A stretch of DNA of 64,000 nt. Source: a virus. The notes beneath the pieces are model-generated. The model ran no database searches, was not told where the DNA came from, and saw nothing but the letters and a program-made list of their open reading frames with translations. How positions within the stretch are numbered: the stretch's first letter is position 1; each line of letters opens with the position of its first letter. A program made the position numbers and the translations under genes. The stretch covers positions 1-64,000 of IMG/VR virus record IMGVR_UViG_3300033994_001756; one strand, 5' to 3'. Shown piece after piece: positions 14,931 through 20,350 of this stretch.

Positions 14931-14965
14931 CGAGTGTGTTTGTTTGTCTCAGAAACCTTCGGAGG
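14927..14965 (+). other. inverted repeat in the 14.8-15.2 kb gap
   Basis: CCTCCGA (14927) pairs with TCGGAGG (14959) across a 25-base loop. No T-run. The rest of 14966-15040 shows nothing recognisable. Confidence 0.4.
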
Positions 14966-15040
14966 TTCAGCAGTCTTGGCCCGCAGTATATCACAACTCG
15001 CCGAATTTGTCAAGCCCCCAGCCCCAAAAAACTCATAGGA

Positions 15041-15126
15041 ATTCCAAATCATTCCGAGGCCACCGATAAGTATTACTAATATAAGCATTCCGAATCACTC
15101 CGAGCCCATCCATTAGTATTACTAAT
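15041..15126 (+). repeat. tandem 40-bp repeat ending in palindrome
   Basis: Units 15041-15080 and 15087-15126 are 34/40 identical. Each starts ATTCC(A/G)AATCA(T/C)TCCGAG and ends (A/T)AGTATTACTAAT. The second unit ends in the perfect palindrome ATTAGTATTACTAAT (15112-15126), which recurs before later promoters. Likely operator DNA for the promoter at 15137. Confidence 0.7.
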
Positions 15127-15136
15127 CACCTACCAC

Positions 15137-15165
15137 TTGACAGGCCACCCAGGATGGTGTATATT
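15137..15165 (+). promoter_or_regulatory. sigma70-type promoter
   Basis: TTGACA, exact 17-bp spacer, TATATT. It lies 10 bases after the palindrome ATTAGTATTACTAAT and upstream of the gene at 15192. Confidence 0.8.
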
Positions 15166-15191
15166 ACATATGTCACTGAGACACCCCACCC

Positions 15192-15389
15192 ATGAACTAC
15201 ACAGACGTGGTACAGTTCTTCCAGACTAAATCCATGAAACAGGACGAGATGATTGAAGCTCTCAAAGAACAGCTGTATAGCAACGAATATGTATTCATGG
15301 AACAAATCATTGAGGAATATGTGCTAGGCTTGAATGAAACTGAATTAGAGACATTAGAACATTCTATCAATGCTAATCTTATTGATTAG
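15192..15389 (+). CDS. hypothetical acidic helical protein
   Basis: 65 residues, ATG 15192, about 27 bases after the -10 box. MNYTDVVQFFQTKSMKQDEM, then helices rich in Glu ending INANLID. Its stop codon TAG is embedded in the palindrome at 15384. Single-gene unit. Unknown function. Confidence 0.65.
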   Translation: MNYTDVVQFFQTKSMKQDEMIEALKEQLYSNEYVFMEQIIEEYVLGLNETELETLEHSINANLID

Positions 15390-15400
15390 TAATACTAATC
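15384..15400. promoter_or_regulatory. 17-bp palindromic operator-like site
   Basis: Perfect palindrome GATTAGTAATACTAATC, 10 bases before the -35 box at 15411. Same site type as 15112 and 16261. Confidence 0.65.
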
Positions 15401-15410
15401 ACCCAGGGGG

Positions 15411-15439
15411 TTGACTTCCCACCACATCTCTGTCATACT
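15411..15439 (+). promoter_or_regulatory. sigma70-type promoter, extended -10
   Basis: CAGGGGG then TTGACT, 17-bp spacer, TGT-CATACT. The -10 and leader (CATACTGAACTCGTTCA, then CTACT) are repeated at 15675. Confidence 0.8.
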
Positions 15440-15461
15440 GAACTCGTTCACTACTGAACCC

Positions 15462-15638
15462 ATGAAGTTCTCACTTGATTCCAAACTCTTCTATATTGGT
15501 GCTAACACCAAGGCTAAGCAAGGTGACGAACAGTTTGGTATTAGTATTGGCAAGTATTATTTTGGATTTTATGACAACAAGCCTTGTGCAGGCAAACTCA
15601 ACAAGTATGGTGCCCTGATCACCGATAAGAAACTCTAA
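15462..15638 (+). CDS. hypothetical 58-residue protein
   Basis: ATG 15462 chosen because it follows the promoter and the conserved leader; the upstream open frame runs through the promoter. MKFSLDSKLFYIGANTKAKQ, then GDEQFGISIGKYYFGFYDNK. Beta-rich and basic at the C-terminus. Single-gene unit flanked by two copies of the same promoter-leader sequence. Unknown. Confidence 0.65.
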   Translation: MKFSLDSKLFYIGANTKAKQGDEQFGISIGKYYFGFYDNKPCAGKLNKYGALITDKKL

Positions 15639-15650
15639 TCAGTCAGGGGG

Positions 15651-15680
15651 TTGACACCAGCCCCCAACCCATGCCATACT
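15651..15680 (+). promoter_or_regulatory. sigma70-type promoter, extended -10
   Basis: CAGGGGG, TTGACA, 18-bp spacer, TGC-CATACT. GGGGG (15646) and CCCCC (15661) can pair with the -35 in the loop. The leader is nearly identical to that at 15434. Confidence 0.8.
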
Positions 15681-15702
15681 GAACTCGTTCACTACTAAAC
15701 CA

Positions 15703-15981
15703 ATGGACATCACCACTCAACAAGTTTCTGAACTCCTGCAGGCTCACTGCTATCGAGTTATTGATAACATGAGTTCAGATGATTTGTTTAGCTATGCTAT
15801 GCAAATGATGATTCAATCCTTTGATCAGAATCCTGGCCAAGGTGACACAGATGTTGACATGTTAATTGAAGACATCTGGGTTGCAGAAGGTGAAGACGAA
15901 GACTCTGTGCAAGAGTTCATTGCTGGTGTTTTTGGTGATGCACTGCTCGCAGAAGAGATTGTAAAGTCTACCCAATTCTGA
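15703..15981 (+). CDS. very acidic protein of unknown function
   Basis: 92 residues, ATG 15703. Strongly acidic with only a couple of basic residues. Contains VIDNMSSDDLFSYAMQMMIQ and DVDMLIEDIWVAEGEDEDSV. First of three consecutive small genes from the 15651 promoter. Such acidity can reflect DNA mimicry or protein binding, but nothing specific is visible. Confidence 0.7.
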   Translation: MDITTQQVSELLQAHCYRVIDNMSSDDLFSYAMQMMIQSFDQNPGQGDTDVDMLIEDIWVAEGEDEDSVQEFIAGVFGDALLAEEIVKSTQF

Positions 15982-15990
15982 TTATTAACA

Positions 15991-16119
15991 ATGGAAACCA
16001 CCTACGACTTTGTTGATCTTGAAACTGAGTGGCAGGATGATTTACTAATCCCTGCAGCTGATGATGATGAAAGTGAAACAAACTTTCGTCATTTTATTAA
16101 CTCTAACATTGATTACTGA
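15991..16119 (+). CDS. acidic 42-residue protein
   Basis: ATG 15991 to TGA 16117, nine bases after the previous stop. METTYDFVDLETEWQDDLLI, then PAADDDESETNFRHFINSN. About a third of residues are acidic. Unknown. Confidence 0.5.
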   Translation: METTYDFVDLETEWQDDLLIPAADDDESETNFRHFINSNIDY

Positions 16120-16127
16120 GAATTATT

Positions 16128-16262
16128 ATGTCTAAAGAACTGCTAATTTCAATGCTTCGCAAGGGTCAAACGGGCAATGAGATTCTTAGTATTCTCAACA
16201 TGCTCACAGATGAGTCTGATGATACTATGTCAGAACCCACACCAGACGAGATTAAGTTCTGA
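16128..16262 (+). CDS. acidic 44-residue protein
   Basis: ATG 16128 to TGA 16260. MSKELLISMLRKGQTGNEIL, then SILNMLTDESDDTMSEPTPD. The N-terminal half resembles a helix motif followed by an acidic tail. The TGA merges into the palindrome that starts at 16261. Confidence 0.5.
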   Translation: MSKELLISMLRKGQTGNEILSILNMLTDESDDTMSEPTPDEIKF

Positions 16263-16277
16263 TTAGTATTACTAATC
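16261..16277. promoter_or_regulatory. 17-bp palindromic operator-like site
   Basis: Perfect palindrome GATTAGTATTACTAATC, overlapping the stop codon of the upstream gene and 10 bases before the -35 at 16288; same spacing as at 15384. Confidence 0.65.
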
Positions 16278-16287
16278 AATCAGGGGG

Positions 16288-16316
16288 TTGACATCCCAGC
16301 CCCCACCTGTTAAATT
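16288..16316 (+). promoter_or_regulatory. sigma70-type promoter, extended -10
   Basis: CAGGGGG, TTGACA, 17-bp spacer, TGT-TAAATT. GGGGG (16283) and CCCCC (16300) flank the -35 as a possible hairpin. The -10 overlaps an AATTATTAAC repeat element. Confidence 0.8.
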
Positions 16317-16345
16317 ATTAACTGTACACCCACCACACAAACATC

Positions 16346-16603
16346 ATGGCAACTGTAATCGCTCCTGTGCATCGTTCATTTACCAAAGAACAGTCCAGTG
16401 CTATTAACTCTATCACTGTAGACAACACTGATGTTATTATTACATATCACAGCAATGTAGACAAAGCATATACCTTTACTGCAAGTGAGTCTTATGCTCA
16501 GTTCCTGAGTGATCTTATGACTAATGATGAGATCCTGAAGAATGTAAGCATTGGTTCTACTATTGCTGATGCACGTAAGACTGAAGAACTGAAGGCGGTG
16601 TGA
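16346..16603 (+). CDS. KTSC-like small protein
   Basis: 85 residues, ATG 16346. INSITVDNTDVIITYHSNVD, then KAYTFTASESYAQFLSDLM, resembles the beta-hairpin plus helix of KTSC-domain proteins, which occur as small phage and bacterial proteins of uncertain role. Single-gene unit with its own promoter and a following hairpin. Confidence 0.6.
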   Translation: MATVIAPVHRSFTKEQSSAINSITVDNTDVIITYHSNVDKAYTFTASESYAQFLSDLMTNDEILKNVSIGSTIADARKTEELKAV

Positions 16604-16612
16604 TAGGATTCT

Positions 16613-16631
16613 GGGGGGTGCGATTCCCCCC
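16613..16631 (+). terminator. G/C hairpin after the 16346 gene
   Basis: GGGGGG / CCCCCC with loop TGCGATT; no T-run follows, so efficiency is uncertain. Confidence 0.5.
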
Positions 16632-16685
16632 TCCCACTACATTATTACACATTGTGACAGCTGAACTCCTTGCACTGCTGGTTAT

Positions 16686-16694
16686 TGTTAAACT
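16686..16694 (+). promoter_or_regulatory. extended -10 promoter element
   Basis: TGT-TAAACT upstream of the gene at 16725; no clear -35. Confidence 0.45.
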
Positions 16695-16724
16695 GTTGAA
16701 CGTAGCCAATCGCAAACTAACGTC

Positions 16725-16916
16725 ATGGCTCCGATGATCACTGTCAAACCTATCTCAAAGAAGGCAAAGAACAGGTTCGCTAATCTAATGGATTCTTGCG
16801 AGCATTGTGTTGTTGAACAACACAAAGGTGATAAAGTATTCTTGCGTTCACTAAATTGCAAGAACTTCTTCTGGGTTAATGTACACCACGATCAGGATTG
16901 GGAGCTGGAAATGTAA
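16725..16916 (+). CDS. conserved small phage protein
   Basis: 63 residues, ATG 16725 (ATG 16734 also possible). Contains SKKAKNRFANLMDSCEHCVV, then EQHKGDKVFLRSLNCKNFFW, a pattern I recognise from small T4-like cyanophage proteins without function. Its stop lies in the first copy of a 22-bp repeat that recurs after the next gene. Confidence 0.65.
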   Translation: MAPMITVKPISKKAKNRFANLMDSCEHCVVEQHKGDKVFLRSLNCKNFFWVNVHHDQDWELEM

Positions 16917-16933
16917 TTATTTCGATTTGTAAC
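16912..16933 (+). repeat. 22-bp direct repeat, copy 1
   Basis: TGTAATTATTTCGA then TTTGTAAC; 20/22 identical to 17748-17769. Contains the stop codon of the upstream gene. Together the copies flank the GP88 gene cassette. Confidence 0.7.
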
Positions 16934-16970
16934 GCCAGCCCACACCAAGGCTCGGCTGGCGTGCTACTAT
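16933..16970 (+). terminator. terminator hairpin followed by extended -10
   Basis: CGCCAGCC (16933) / GGCTGGCG (16954), 8-bp perfect stem. It is followed immediately by TGC-TACTAT (16962-16970), an extended -10 that would transcribe the GP88 gene, so termination and initiation are adjacent. Confidence 0.7.
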
Positions 16971-16993
16971 TACTTCAGTCGCAACCCAATCCA

Positions 16994-17752
16994 GTGACCG
17001 ACCTTCTGACCTTCTCTCACGGTAACGCCAAGCTTGGCAAGGGCACGCTGATTTTCTCTTTACCAGCTGGCAAGACTTGTCCCGGTGCTCTATTCTGTCT
17101 CTCGTTTGCTGTTGTTAATGAAGACGGCAAGCGTAAGGTTCAGGATGGCCCACATACTGAGTTTCGTTGCTTTGCTGCAACTAGCGAGGCACAATACGAT
17201 GGCCCATTCTTTGCTCGTGCTCGCAATCTCCAGCTGATTGCTGATGCTATTAAAGAGAGCACTGCAGTGGAATTGTTGAACACTAGCCTGCAGAATGCTC
17301 GCAAGAAGAATAGCAAGCTGGTGAGAATTCACGAGTCTGGAGACTTCTTCAGTGGAGCATATTTGGATGCTTGGATTGAAGTAGCCAAGCTGAACCCTGA
17401 TCTTAAGTTCTACTGCTACAGCAAAAACCTGCCACTGTTTGTAGGTTTGGAACTACCTGCTAATTTCTACATGACGGCAAGCTATGGTGGCAAATTCGAT
17501 CACTACATCGACGCAGGTGTGTTCCCTCGCTATAGTAAAGTCGTCCACAATGACGAGGAAGCTGAGGCTATGGGTCTGGAAGTAGATCACGATGATAGCC
17601 ACTGTTTTGGTGACAAGCCTTTCGCTTTGCTGGTGCATTCAACCCAGCCTAAAGGTTCAACCTACGGCAAAGCTGTTCATGCTCGCCGTCGTGCTGGTAA
17701 GTTTAGCGGTTACAAAAAGGAACGGCAAGCTATTCTGGCCAGCAAAGTGTAA
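16994..17752 (+). CDS. GP88-domain protein
   Basis: 252 residues from GTG 16994. An in-frame ATG at 16898 is rejected because it lies upstream of the terminator hairpin and the predicted -10. The sequence LLTFSHGNAKLGKGTLIFSL, then PAGKTCPGALFC (Cys29, Cys35), is the start of the gene-88 (GP88) family known from mycobacteriophages and other phages; function unknown, possibly metal-binding through its Cys residues. HESGDFFSGAYLDAWIEVAK and FYMTASYGGKFDHYI are further conserved-looking blocks. It is GC-richer than the virion genes. It is flanked by 22-bp direct repeats, as if inserted as a unit. Confidence 0.75.
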   Translation: MTDLLTFSHGNAKLGKGTLIFSLPAGKTCPGALFCLSFAVVNEDGKRKVQDGPHTEFRCFAATSEAQYDGPFFARARNLQLIADAIKESTAVELLNTSLQNARKKNSKLVRIHESGDFFSGAYLDAWIEVAKLNPDLKFYCYSKNLPLFVGLELPANFYMTASYGGKFDHYIDAGVFPRYSKVVHNDEEAEAMGLEVDHDDSHCFGDKPFALLVHSTQPKGSTYGKAVHARRRAGKFSGYKKERQAILASKV

Positions 17753-17769
17753 TTATTTCACTTTGTAAC
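17748..17769 (+). repeat. 22-bp direct repeat, copy 2
   Basis: TGTAATTATTTCAC then TTTGTAAC, overlapping the GP88 stop codon; see copy 1 at 16912. Confidence 0.7.
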
Positions 17770-17770
17770 A

Positions 17771-17815
17771 ATCAGGGTCTGACCCATAGCCAGGGTCCCC
17801 CTGATACCCTATACT
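17771..17815 (+). promoter_or_regulatory. hairpin overlapping promoter
   Basis: ATCAGGG (17771) / CCCTGAT (17799) can pair. Within it TAGCCA (17787) - 17 bp - TATACT (17810) forms a promoter for the gene at 17858, with the -35 in the loop. Confidence 0.6.
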
Positions 17816-17857
17816 TAGATCACGGGGACAGAGATCCCCCACACACCCCACAAGACA

Positions 17858-18172
17858 ATGACCCGCAACGATCGTCTTACCAGCACCAGCATTCCCAAGG
17901 TCGTGGCTGTTGCCCTTGCTAAGGTTACCGTGGCACGGCCCCACGTTATCGGTCGCCATCGTGCCCAATGGCTGTTCGATCTGGCCACTAGCGACACAGC
18001 ACTACAGGCCGAGCGCAAGCTAGCACGTAAGGCCCTGCAGGCCGCAGCAGACTCTGCAGGGCGTAACATCAGCGCCAAGGCTGATGGCACCCCTATCACC
18101 AACCGTGTCTACTCTAAGGCCAGCAACAAAAGGCTAGTTCGCTGGAGCCAGGATCGTCCTAGCCCAGTCTGA
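17858..18172 (+). CDS. hypothetical basic protein, GC-rich gene
   Basis: 104 residues, ATG 17858. Ala/Arg/Lys-rich and helical (SDTALQAERKLARKALQAAA). The N-terminus is Thr/Val-rich (TSTSIPKVVAVALAKVTVAR). The codons end mostly in G or C, unlike the AT-rich phage core. Possibly nucleic-acid-binding from its charge. Own promoter and terminator. Unknown. Confidence 0.65.
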   Translation: MTRNDRLTSTSIPKVVAVALAKVTVARPHVIGRHRAQWLFDLATSDTALQAERKLARKALQAAADSAGRNISAKADGTPITNRVYSKASNKRLVRWSQDRPSPV

Positions 18173-18186
18173 CAAGTGGCACACCG

Positions 18187-18210
18187 GGGCTTGACAGCAA
18201 GCCCTTTTTT
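18187..18210 (+). terminator. strong terminator containing TTGACA
   Basis: GGGCTTG / CAAGCCC with loop ACAG, then six T. The stem-loop junction spells TTGACA, but no -10 lies at the correct distance. Confidence 0.85.
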
Positions 18211-18443
18211 GTGCTGTTTTTTCTAGATTATTTCATGGCAGGCGGCGTGGCGACCATTTCATCAGCAGGCTTACCCCAGCCCTCGTTCGCTTGTGAACAT
18301 AGTCTAGCACACCGCCAGCCCCAAACCGAGCCCAGCTGTGACCAGTTCACAAATCGTCACACAGAAAAAGAGAGTCTACCTTCAGTCTAGCACACCGTCC
18401 GAGCACCCGTCAAGTCCTAAAACCAGTTCAACCACTGGCACAA
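18211..18443. other. gene-free stretch with short repeats
   Basis: No convincing gene in 18173-18503. AGTCTAGCACACCG occurs twice (18301, 18384). CCAGTTCA blocks occur at 18345 and 18422, like the start regions of promoters elsewhere. It may be the remains of lost cassettes. Confidence 0.4.
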
Positions 18444-18488
18444 GACCCCCTAGACTCTGGCCAGGATCTGTGCGATTCTATGGGGGTC
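18444..18488 (+). promoter_or_regulatory. promoter enclosed in an inverted repeat
   Basis: GACCCCC (18444) / GGGGGTC (18482) enclose TAGACT (18451) - 17 bp - GATTCT (18474, preceded by TGC). Upstream of the 49-residue gene at 18504. Confidence 0.5.
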
Positions 18489-18503
18489 AAACAAAGGCAC
18501 CCC

Positions 18504-18653
18504 ATGAATCCCTTCCTCACTGATTCTCAAGTAGAAGAACTGAACACTATGGGTTATATTGAATTGACTGAAGAATTATTAAGCGTTATATTTAATACTA
18601 CCAATGTAGTTTGGGAGAATGATATTCTGGTAGACAAGAATTATTATCAGTAA
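18504..18653 (+). CDS. hypothetical 49-residue protein
   Basis: ATG 18504 to TAA 18651. MNPFLTDSQVEELNTMGYIE, then LTEELLSVIFNTTNVVWEND. Acidic, helical. Unlike its neighbours it is AT-rich. Preceded by a promoter-like element. Unknown. Confidence 0.5.
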   Translation: MNPFLTDSQVEELNTMGYIELTEELLSVIFNTTNVVWENDILVDKNYYQ

Positions 18654-18716
18654 TATAAAATTATTAACAGTATTACAAATTATTAACCGTAATAGGTAAT
18701 ACTTAACCATACATCC

Positions 18717-18734
18717 CCCCCACACACGTGGGGG
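18717..18734 (+). terminator. hairpin terminator
   Basis: CCCCCAC / GTGGGGG perfect stem with ACAC loop. The preceding 18654-18716 is AT-rich with two AATTATTAAC elements. Confidence 0.6.
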
Positions 18735-18735
18735 C

Positions 18736-18760
18736 ACAATGTATATACATTTTACATTGT
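18736..18760. promoter_or_regulatory. nested palindrome, possible operator
   Basis: ACAATGTA (18736) / TACATTGT (18753), with the perfect palindrome ATGTATATACAT (18739-18750) overlapping the left arm. Located between a terminator and the next promoter. Confidence 0.5.
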
Positions 18761-18810
18761 GACAATCCAAGGGCTGGCCACCAACTGGCCCACACCACGC
18801 CAGCCCACCT

Positions 18811-18831
18811 GCTATACTGATCTCAGTTCAG
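18811..18831 (+). promoter_or_regulatory. extended -10 promoter
   Basis: TGC just before TATACT (18813-18818), followed by GATCTCAGTTCA, matching the block at 13427. No clear -35. Gene start at 18841. Confidence 0.6.
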
Positions 18832-18840
18832 CCAAAGGCT

Positions 18841-19050
18841 ATGATCGCCAACCACGCCACCGCACAAGACTTCGCCAACTGGGAGGCCAAAGCCAAGGCC
18901 ATGACTATGGCTGGGCTGGTATGGTCAGCACAAGATGCTCGCAAGGCCCAACAGGCGATGCGAGGCTGGAACCCCATCGCTGAGGGTCGCTACAGCGATG
19001 AGGCGAGCACCTATGAGGATGAGATCAGGCGTCGCAGGGCCAGGGCCTGA
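18841..19050 (+). CDS. hypothetical protein, GC-rich cassette
   Basis: 69 residues, ATG 18841. MIANHATAQDFANWEAKAKA, then a helical stretch and an Arg-rich end (EDEIRRRRARA). GC-rich codons. Not recognised. Confidence 0.6.
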   Translation: MIANHATAQDFANWEAKAKAMTMAGLVWSAQDARKAQQAMRGWNPIAEGRYSDEASTYEDEIRRRRARA

Positions 19051-19153
19051 GCTGGCACAAGGCCAGCTGGCCTGCTGGCACACGCTAAACCCCAGTGGGC
19101 CAGTTCTAGAACTGCCACAGCTGTGCCACTTCTAAAGGCTGCACAAGCCCCTG

Positions 19154-19183
19154 TTGCCAGCTGCCGCTTGGGCCTGCTAGTGT
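19154..19183 (+). promoter_or_regulatory. promoter of the 19209 gene
   Basis: TTGCCA - 18 bp - TAGTGT, with TGC directly before the -10. The upstream 19051-19150 contains several GGCCAGCTGGCC-type inverted repeats. Confidence 0.5.
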
Positions 19184-19208
19184 TCCTTACGTACACCGCA
19201 CTACAGCG

Positions 19209-19463
19209 ATGACCACCACTGAAACCCGCCTCACCGTTGAACAGGCCACCTACGCTGTGGAGAGGTTGCTGAGCTGGGCTGACAGCGAGGATGATCGCAA
19301 GCCGAGCACGTTTGCCCTGTGGCTGAGCCTTACCGGAAACGGCGGCACACTATGGGCTTTCGACAGAGGCTACCTAGAGTGCTCGATGCTCGCCGATGCC
19401 CTGCAGGCATGGGCCACCTACCCGAACGAGATCCGAGATTGGCTGGCTGACAACTGCATCTGA
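19209..19463 (+). CDS. hypothetical protein, GC-rich cassette
   Basis: 84 residues, ATG 19209. TRLTVEQATYAVERLLSWAD, then LWLSLTGNGGTLWAFDRGYL. Acidic. Its stop begins the repeated post-stop block TGAGCCCAGCCGGGG. Not recognised. Confidence 0.65.
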   Translation: MTTTETRLTVEQATYAVERLLSWADSEDDRKPSTFALWLSLTGNGGTLWAFDRGYLECSMLADALQAWATYPNEIRDWLADNCI

Positions 19464-19471
19464 GCCCAGCC

Positions 19472-19505
19472 GGGGACCCTACGGGGTCCCCCCATCTGCT
19501 AAGAT
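19472..19505 (+). terminator. cUACGg-loop terminator plus extended -10
   Basis: GGGGACCC-TACG-GGGTCCCC stem-loop (19472-19491) followed by TGC-TAAGAT (19497-19505). The C(UACG)G loop is the extra-stable UNCG type. Confidence 0.75.
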
Positions 19506-19510
19506 TCTCA

Positions 19511-19533
19511 AGTCCAACCGACACAGACCAATG
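19511..19533 (+). repeat. leader A, copy 1
   Basis: AGTCCAACCGACACAGACCA directly followed by the ATG; identical copy at 19816-19838 in front of a different gene. No Shine-Dalgarno sequence. Confidence 0.75.
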
Positions 19534-19761
19534 TCCCGCACCATCTCCACCGATTGCATCCGTTACACTGTTAGTGGCTATGAGTACGATTACGAGCCCA
19601 AAAACTACATGGGCACCCTTGACTGGTTCAACGTCGCCCGTTGTGCCCGTGAGCGCATGACTGAGAATTGCGGCGAAATTAACCGCTGGCGGGGTGAGCG
19701 TCGCTCTTTCTATACGTCCATTGTCAAGATGGACGCCGACACCAAGCATTTGATGGACTGA
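19531..19761 (+). CDS. hypothetical protein, GC-rich cassette
   Basis: 76 residues from ATG 19531, placed exactly at the end of leader A; the longer open frame runs through the terminator. MSRTISTDCIRYTVSGYEYD, then WFNVARCARERMTENCGEIN. Unlike its neighbours it is basic in the centre. Unknown. Confidence 0.65.
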   Translation: MSRTISTDCIRYTVSGYEYDYEPKNYMGTLDWFNVARCARERMTENCGEINRWRGERRSFYTSIVKMDADTKHLMD

Positions 19762-19775
19762 CAGCGAGCCCAGCC

Positions 19776-19810
19776 GGGGACCCTACGGGGTCCCCCTTCC
19801 GTGGTACACT
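19776..19810 (+). terminator. cUACGg-loop terminator plus extended -10
   Basis: GGGGACCC-TACG-GGGTCCCC (19776-19795), identical to 19472, then TGG-TACACT (19802-19810). Confidence 0.75.
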
Positions 19811-19815
19811 TTACG

Positions 19816-19838
19816 AGTCCAACCGACACAGACCAATG
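19816..19838 (+). repeat. leader A, copy 2
   Basis: Identical to 19511-19533, including the ATG. Confidence 0.75.
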
Positions 19839-20021
19839 GCCACGATCAGCCCCATTGAAGCCGACTTTCTGACCCATTGCATTGACGTATGGTGCAATGA
19901 GACTCCCCAGGTCGCCGGCAGGCCCGTGATGTTTACCACGCAAGAGGGTGGAACTGAAAGGGTCCTGCTGACCCACGATCAAATCGAATCCCTGTTCCTG
20001 CGCCTGCAGGCATTGAAGTGA
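19836..20021 (+). CDS. hypothetical protein, GC-rich cassette
   Basis: 61 residues, ATG 19836 at the end of leader A copy 2. MATISPIEADFLTHCIDVWC, ending HDQIESLFLRLQALK. Helical, acidic. Not similar to the gene behind leader A copy 1, so only the control DNA is shared. Confidence 0.65.
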   Translation: MATISPIEADFLTHCIDVWCNETPQVAGRPVMFTTQEGGTERVLLTHDQIESLFLRLQALK

Positions 20022-20029
20022 GCCCAGCT

Positions 20030-20049
20030 GGGGAGCCTACGGGCTCCCC
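20030..20049 (+). terminator. cUACGg-loop terminator
   Basis: GGGGAGCC-TACG-GGCTCCCC, a compensated variant of the 19472 terminator (bases changed on both arms). No clear -10 before the next gene. Confidence 0.75.
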
Positions 20050-20080
20050 TTCCTACCCACAAACCAACCCACCTAAGGCC

Positions 20081-20281
20081 ATGGTCAGCACTATCAGCAC
20101 TCACACGGCTTACGATCGCCCGGAAGGGCTGCCCCTTTCCACCGGTAGGTGGGAGATGTGGTGGTGTCTTGCCTGTAACGCTGGCTACCGGGGCGACCGG
20201 CAAGCCAAGCGGCTGGCGCTCGCCCAATACAGGCGAGCAGTCGAGCTGGAGATCGGCTCCCAACTCCTATTCGACGCCTGA
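20081..20281 (+). CDS. hypothetical protein, GC-rich cassette
   Basis: 66 residues from ATG 20081. MVSTISTHTAYDRPEGLPLS, then WEMWWCLACNAGYRGDRQAK with a CxxC pair, and a basic helix at the end. Possible zinc-binding fragment; unknown. Confidence 0.6.
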   Translation: MVSTISTHTAYDRPEGLPLSTGRWEMWWCLACNAGYRGDRQAKRLALAQYRRAVELEIGSQLLFDA

Positions 20282-20289
20282 GGCCAGCC

Positions 20290-20323
20290 GGGGCCAGCTA
20301 CTGGCCCCATCCTGTGGTAGAGT
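20290..20323 (+). terminator. terminator plus extended -10
   Basis: GGGGCCAG-CTA-CTGGCCCC (20290-20308), then TGG-TAGAGT (20315-20323). Confidence 0.7.
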
Positions 20324-20350
20324 TTGCAAGCAAACCAAGGGAGAACCCCC

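Noticed and set aside
14857-15069. ORF of 70 residues across the repeats
   Set aside because: Consists of translated tandem repeats and hairpins; no start context or sensible composition.
16898-16993. N-terminal extension of the GP88 gene
   Set aside because: Would span a terminator hairpin and the likely -10; family similarity begins after GTG 16994.
17815-18102. Leftward ORFs in the GC-rich block
   Set aside because: Long open frames are expected on both strands in GC-rich DNA; promoters and terminators all point rightward.
18187-18240. Promoter at TTGACA 18191
   Set aside because: No -10 at 16-19 bp, and no gene start follows closely; it is the loop of a classical terminator.
18338-18523. 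ORF of 61 residues
   Set aside because: Low-complexity Ser/Thr/Pro reading through repeats and a promoter-like element; the 18504 ORF in another frame fits better.
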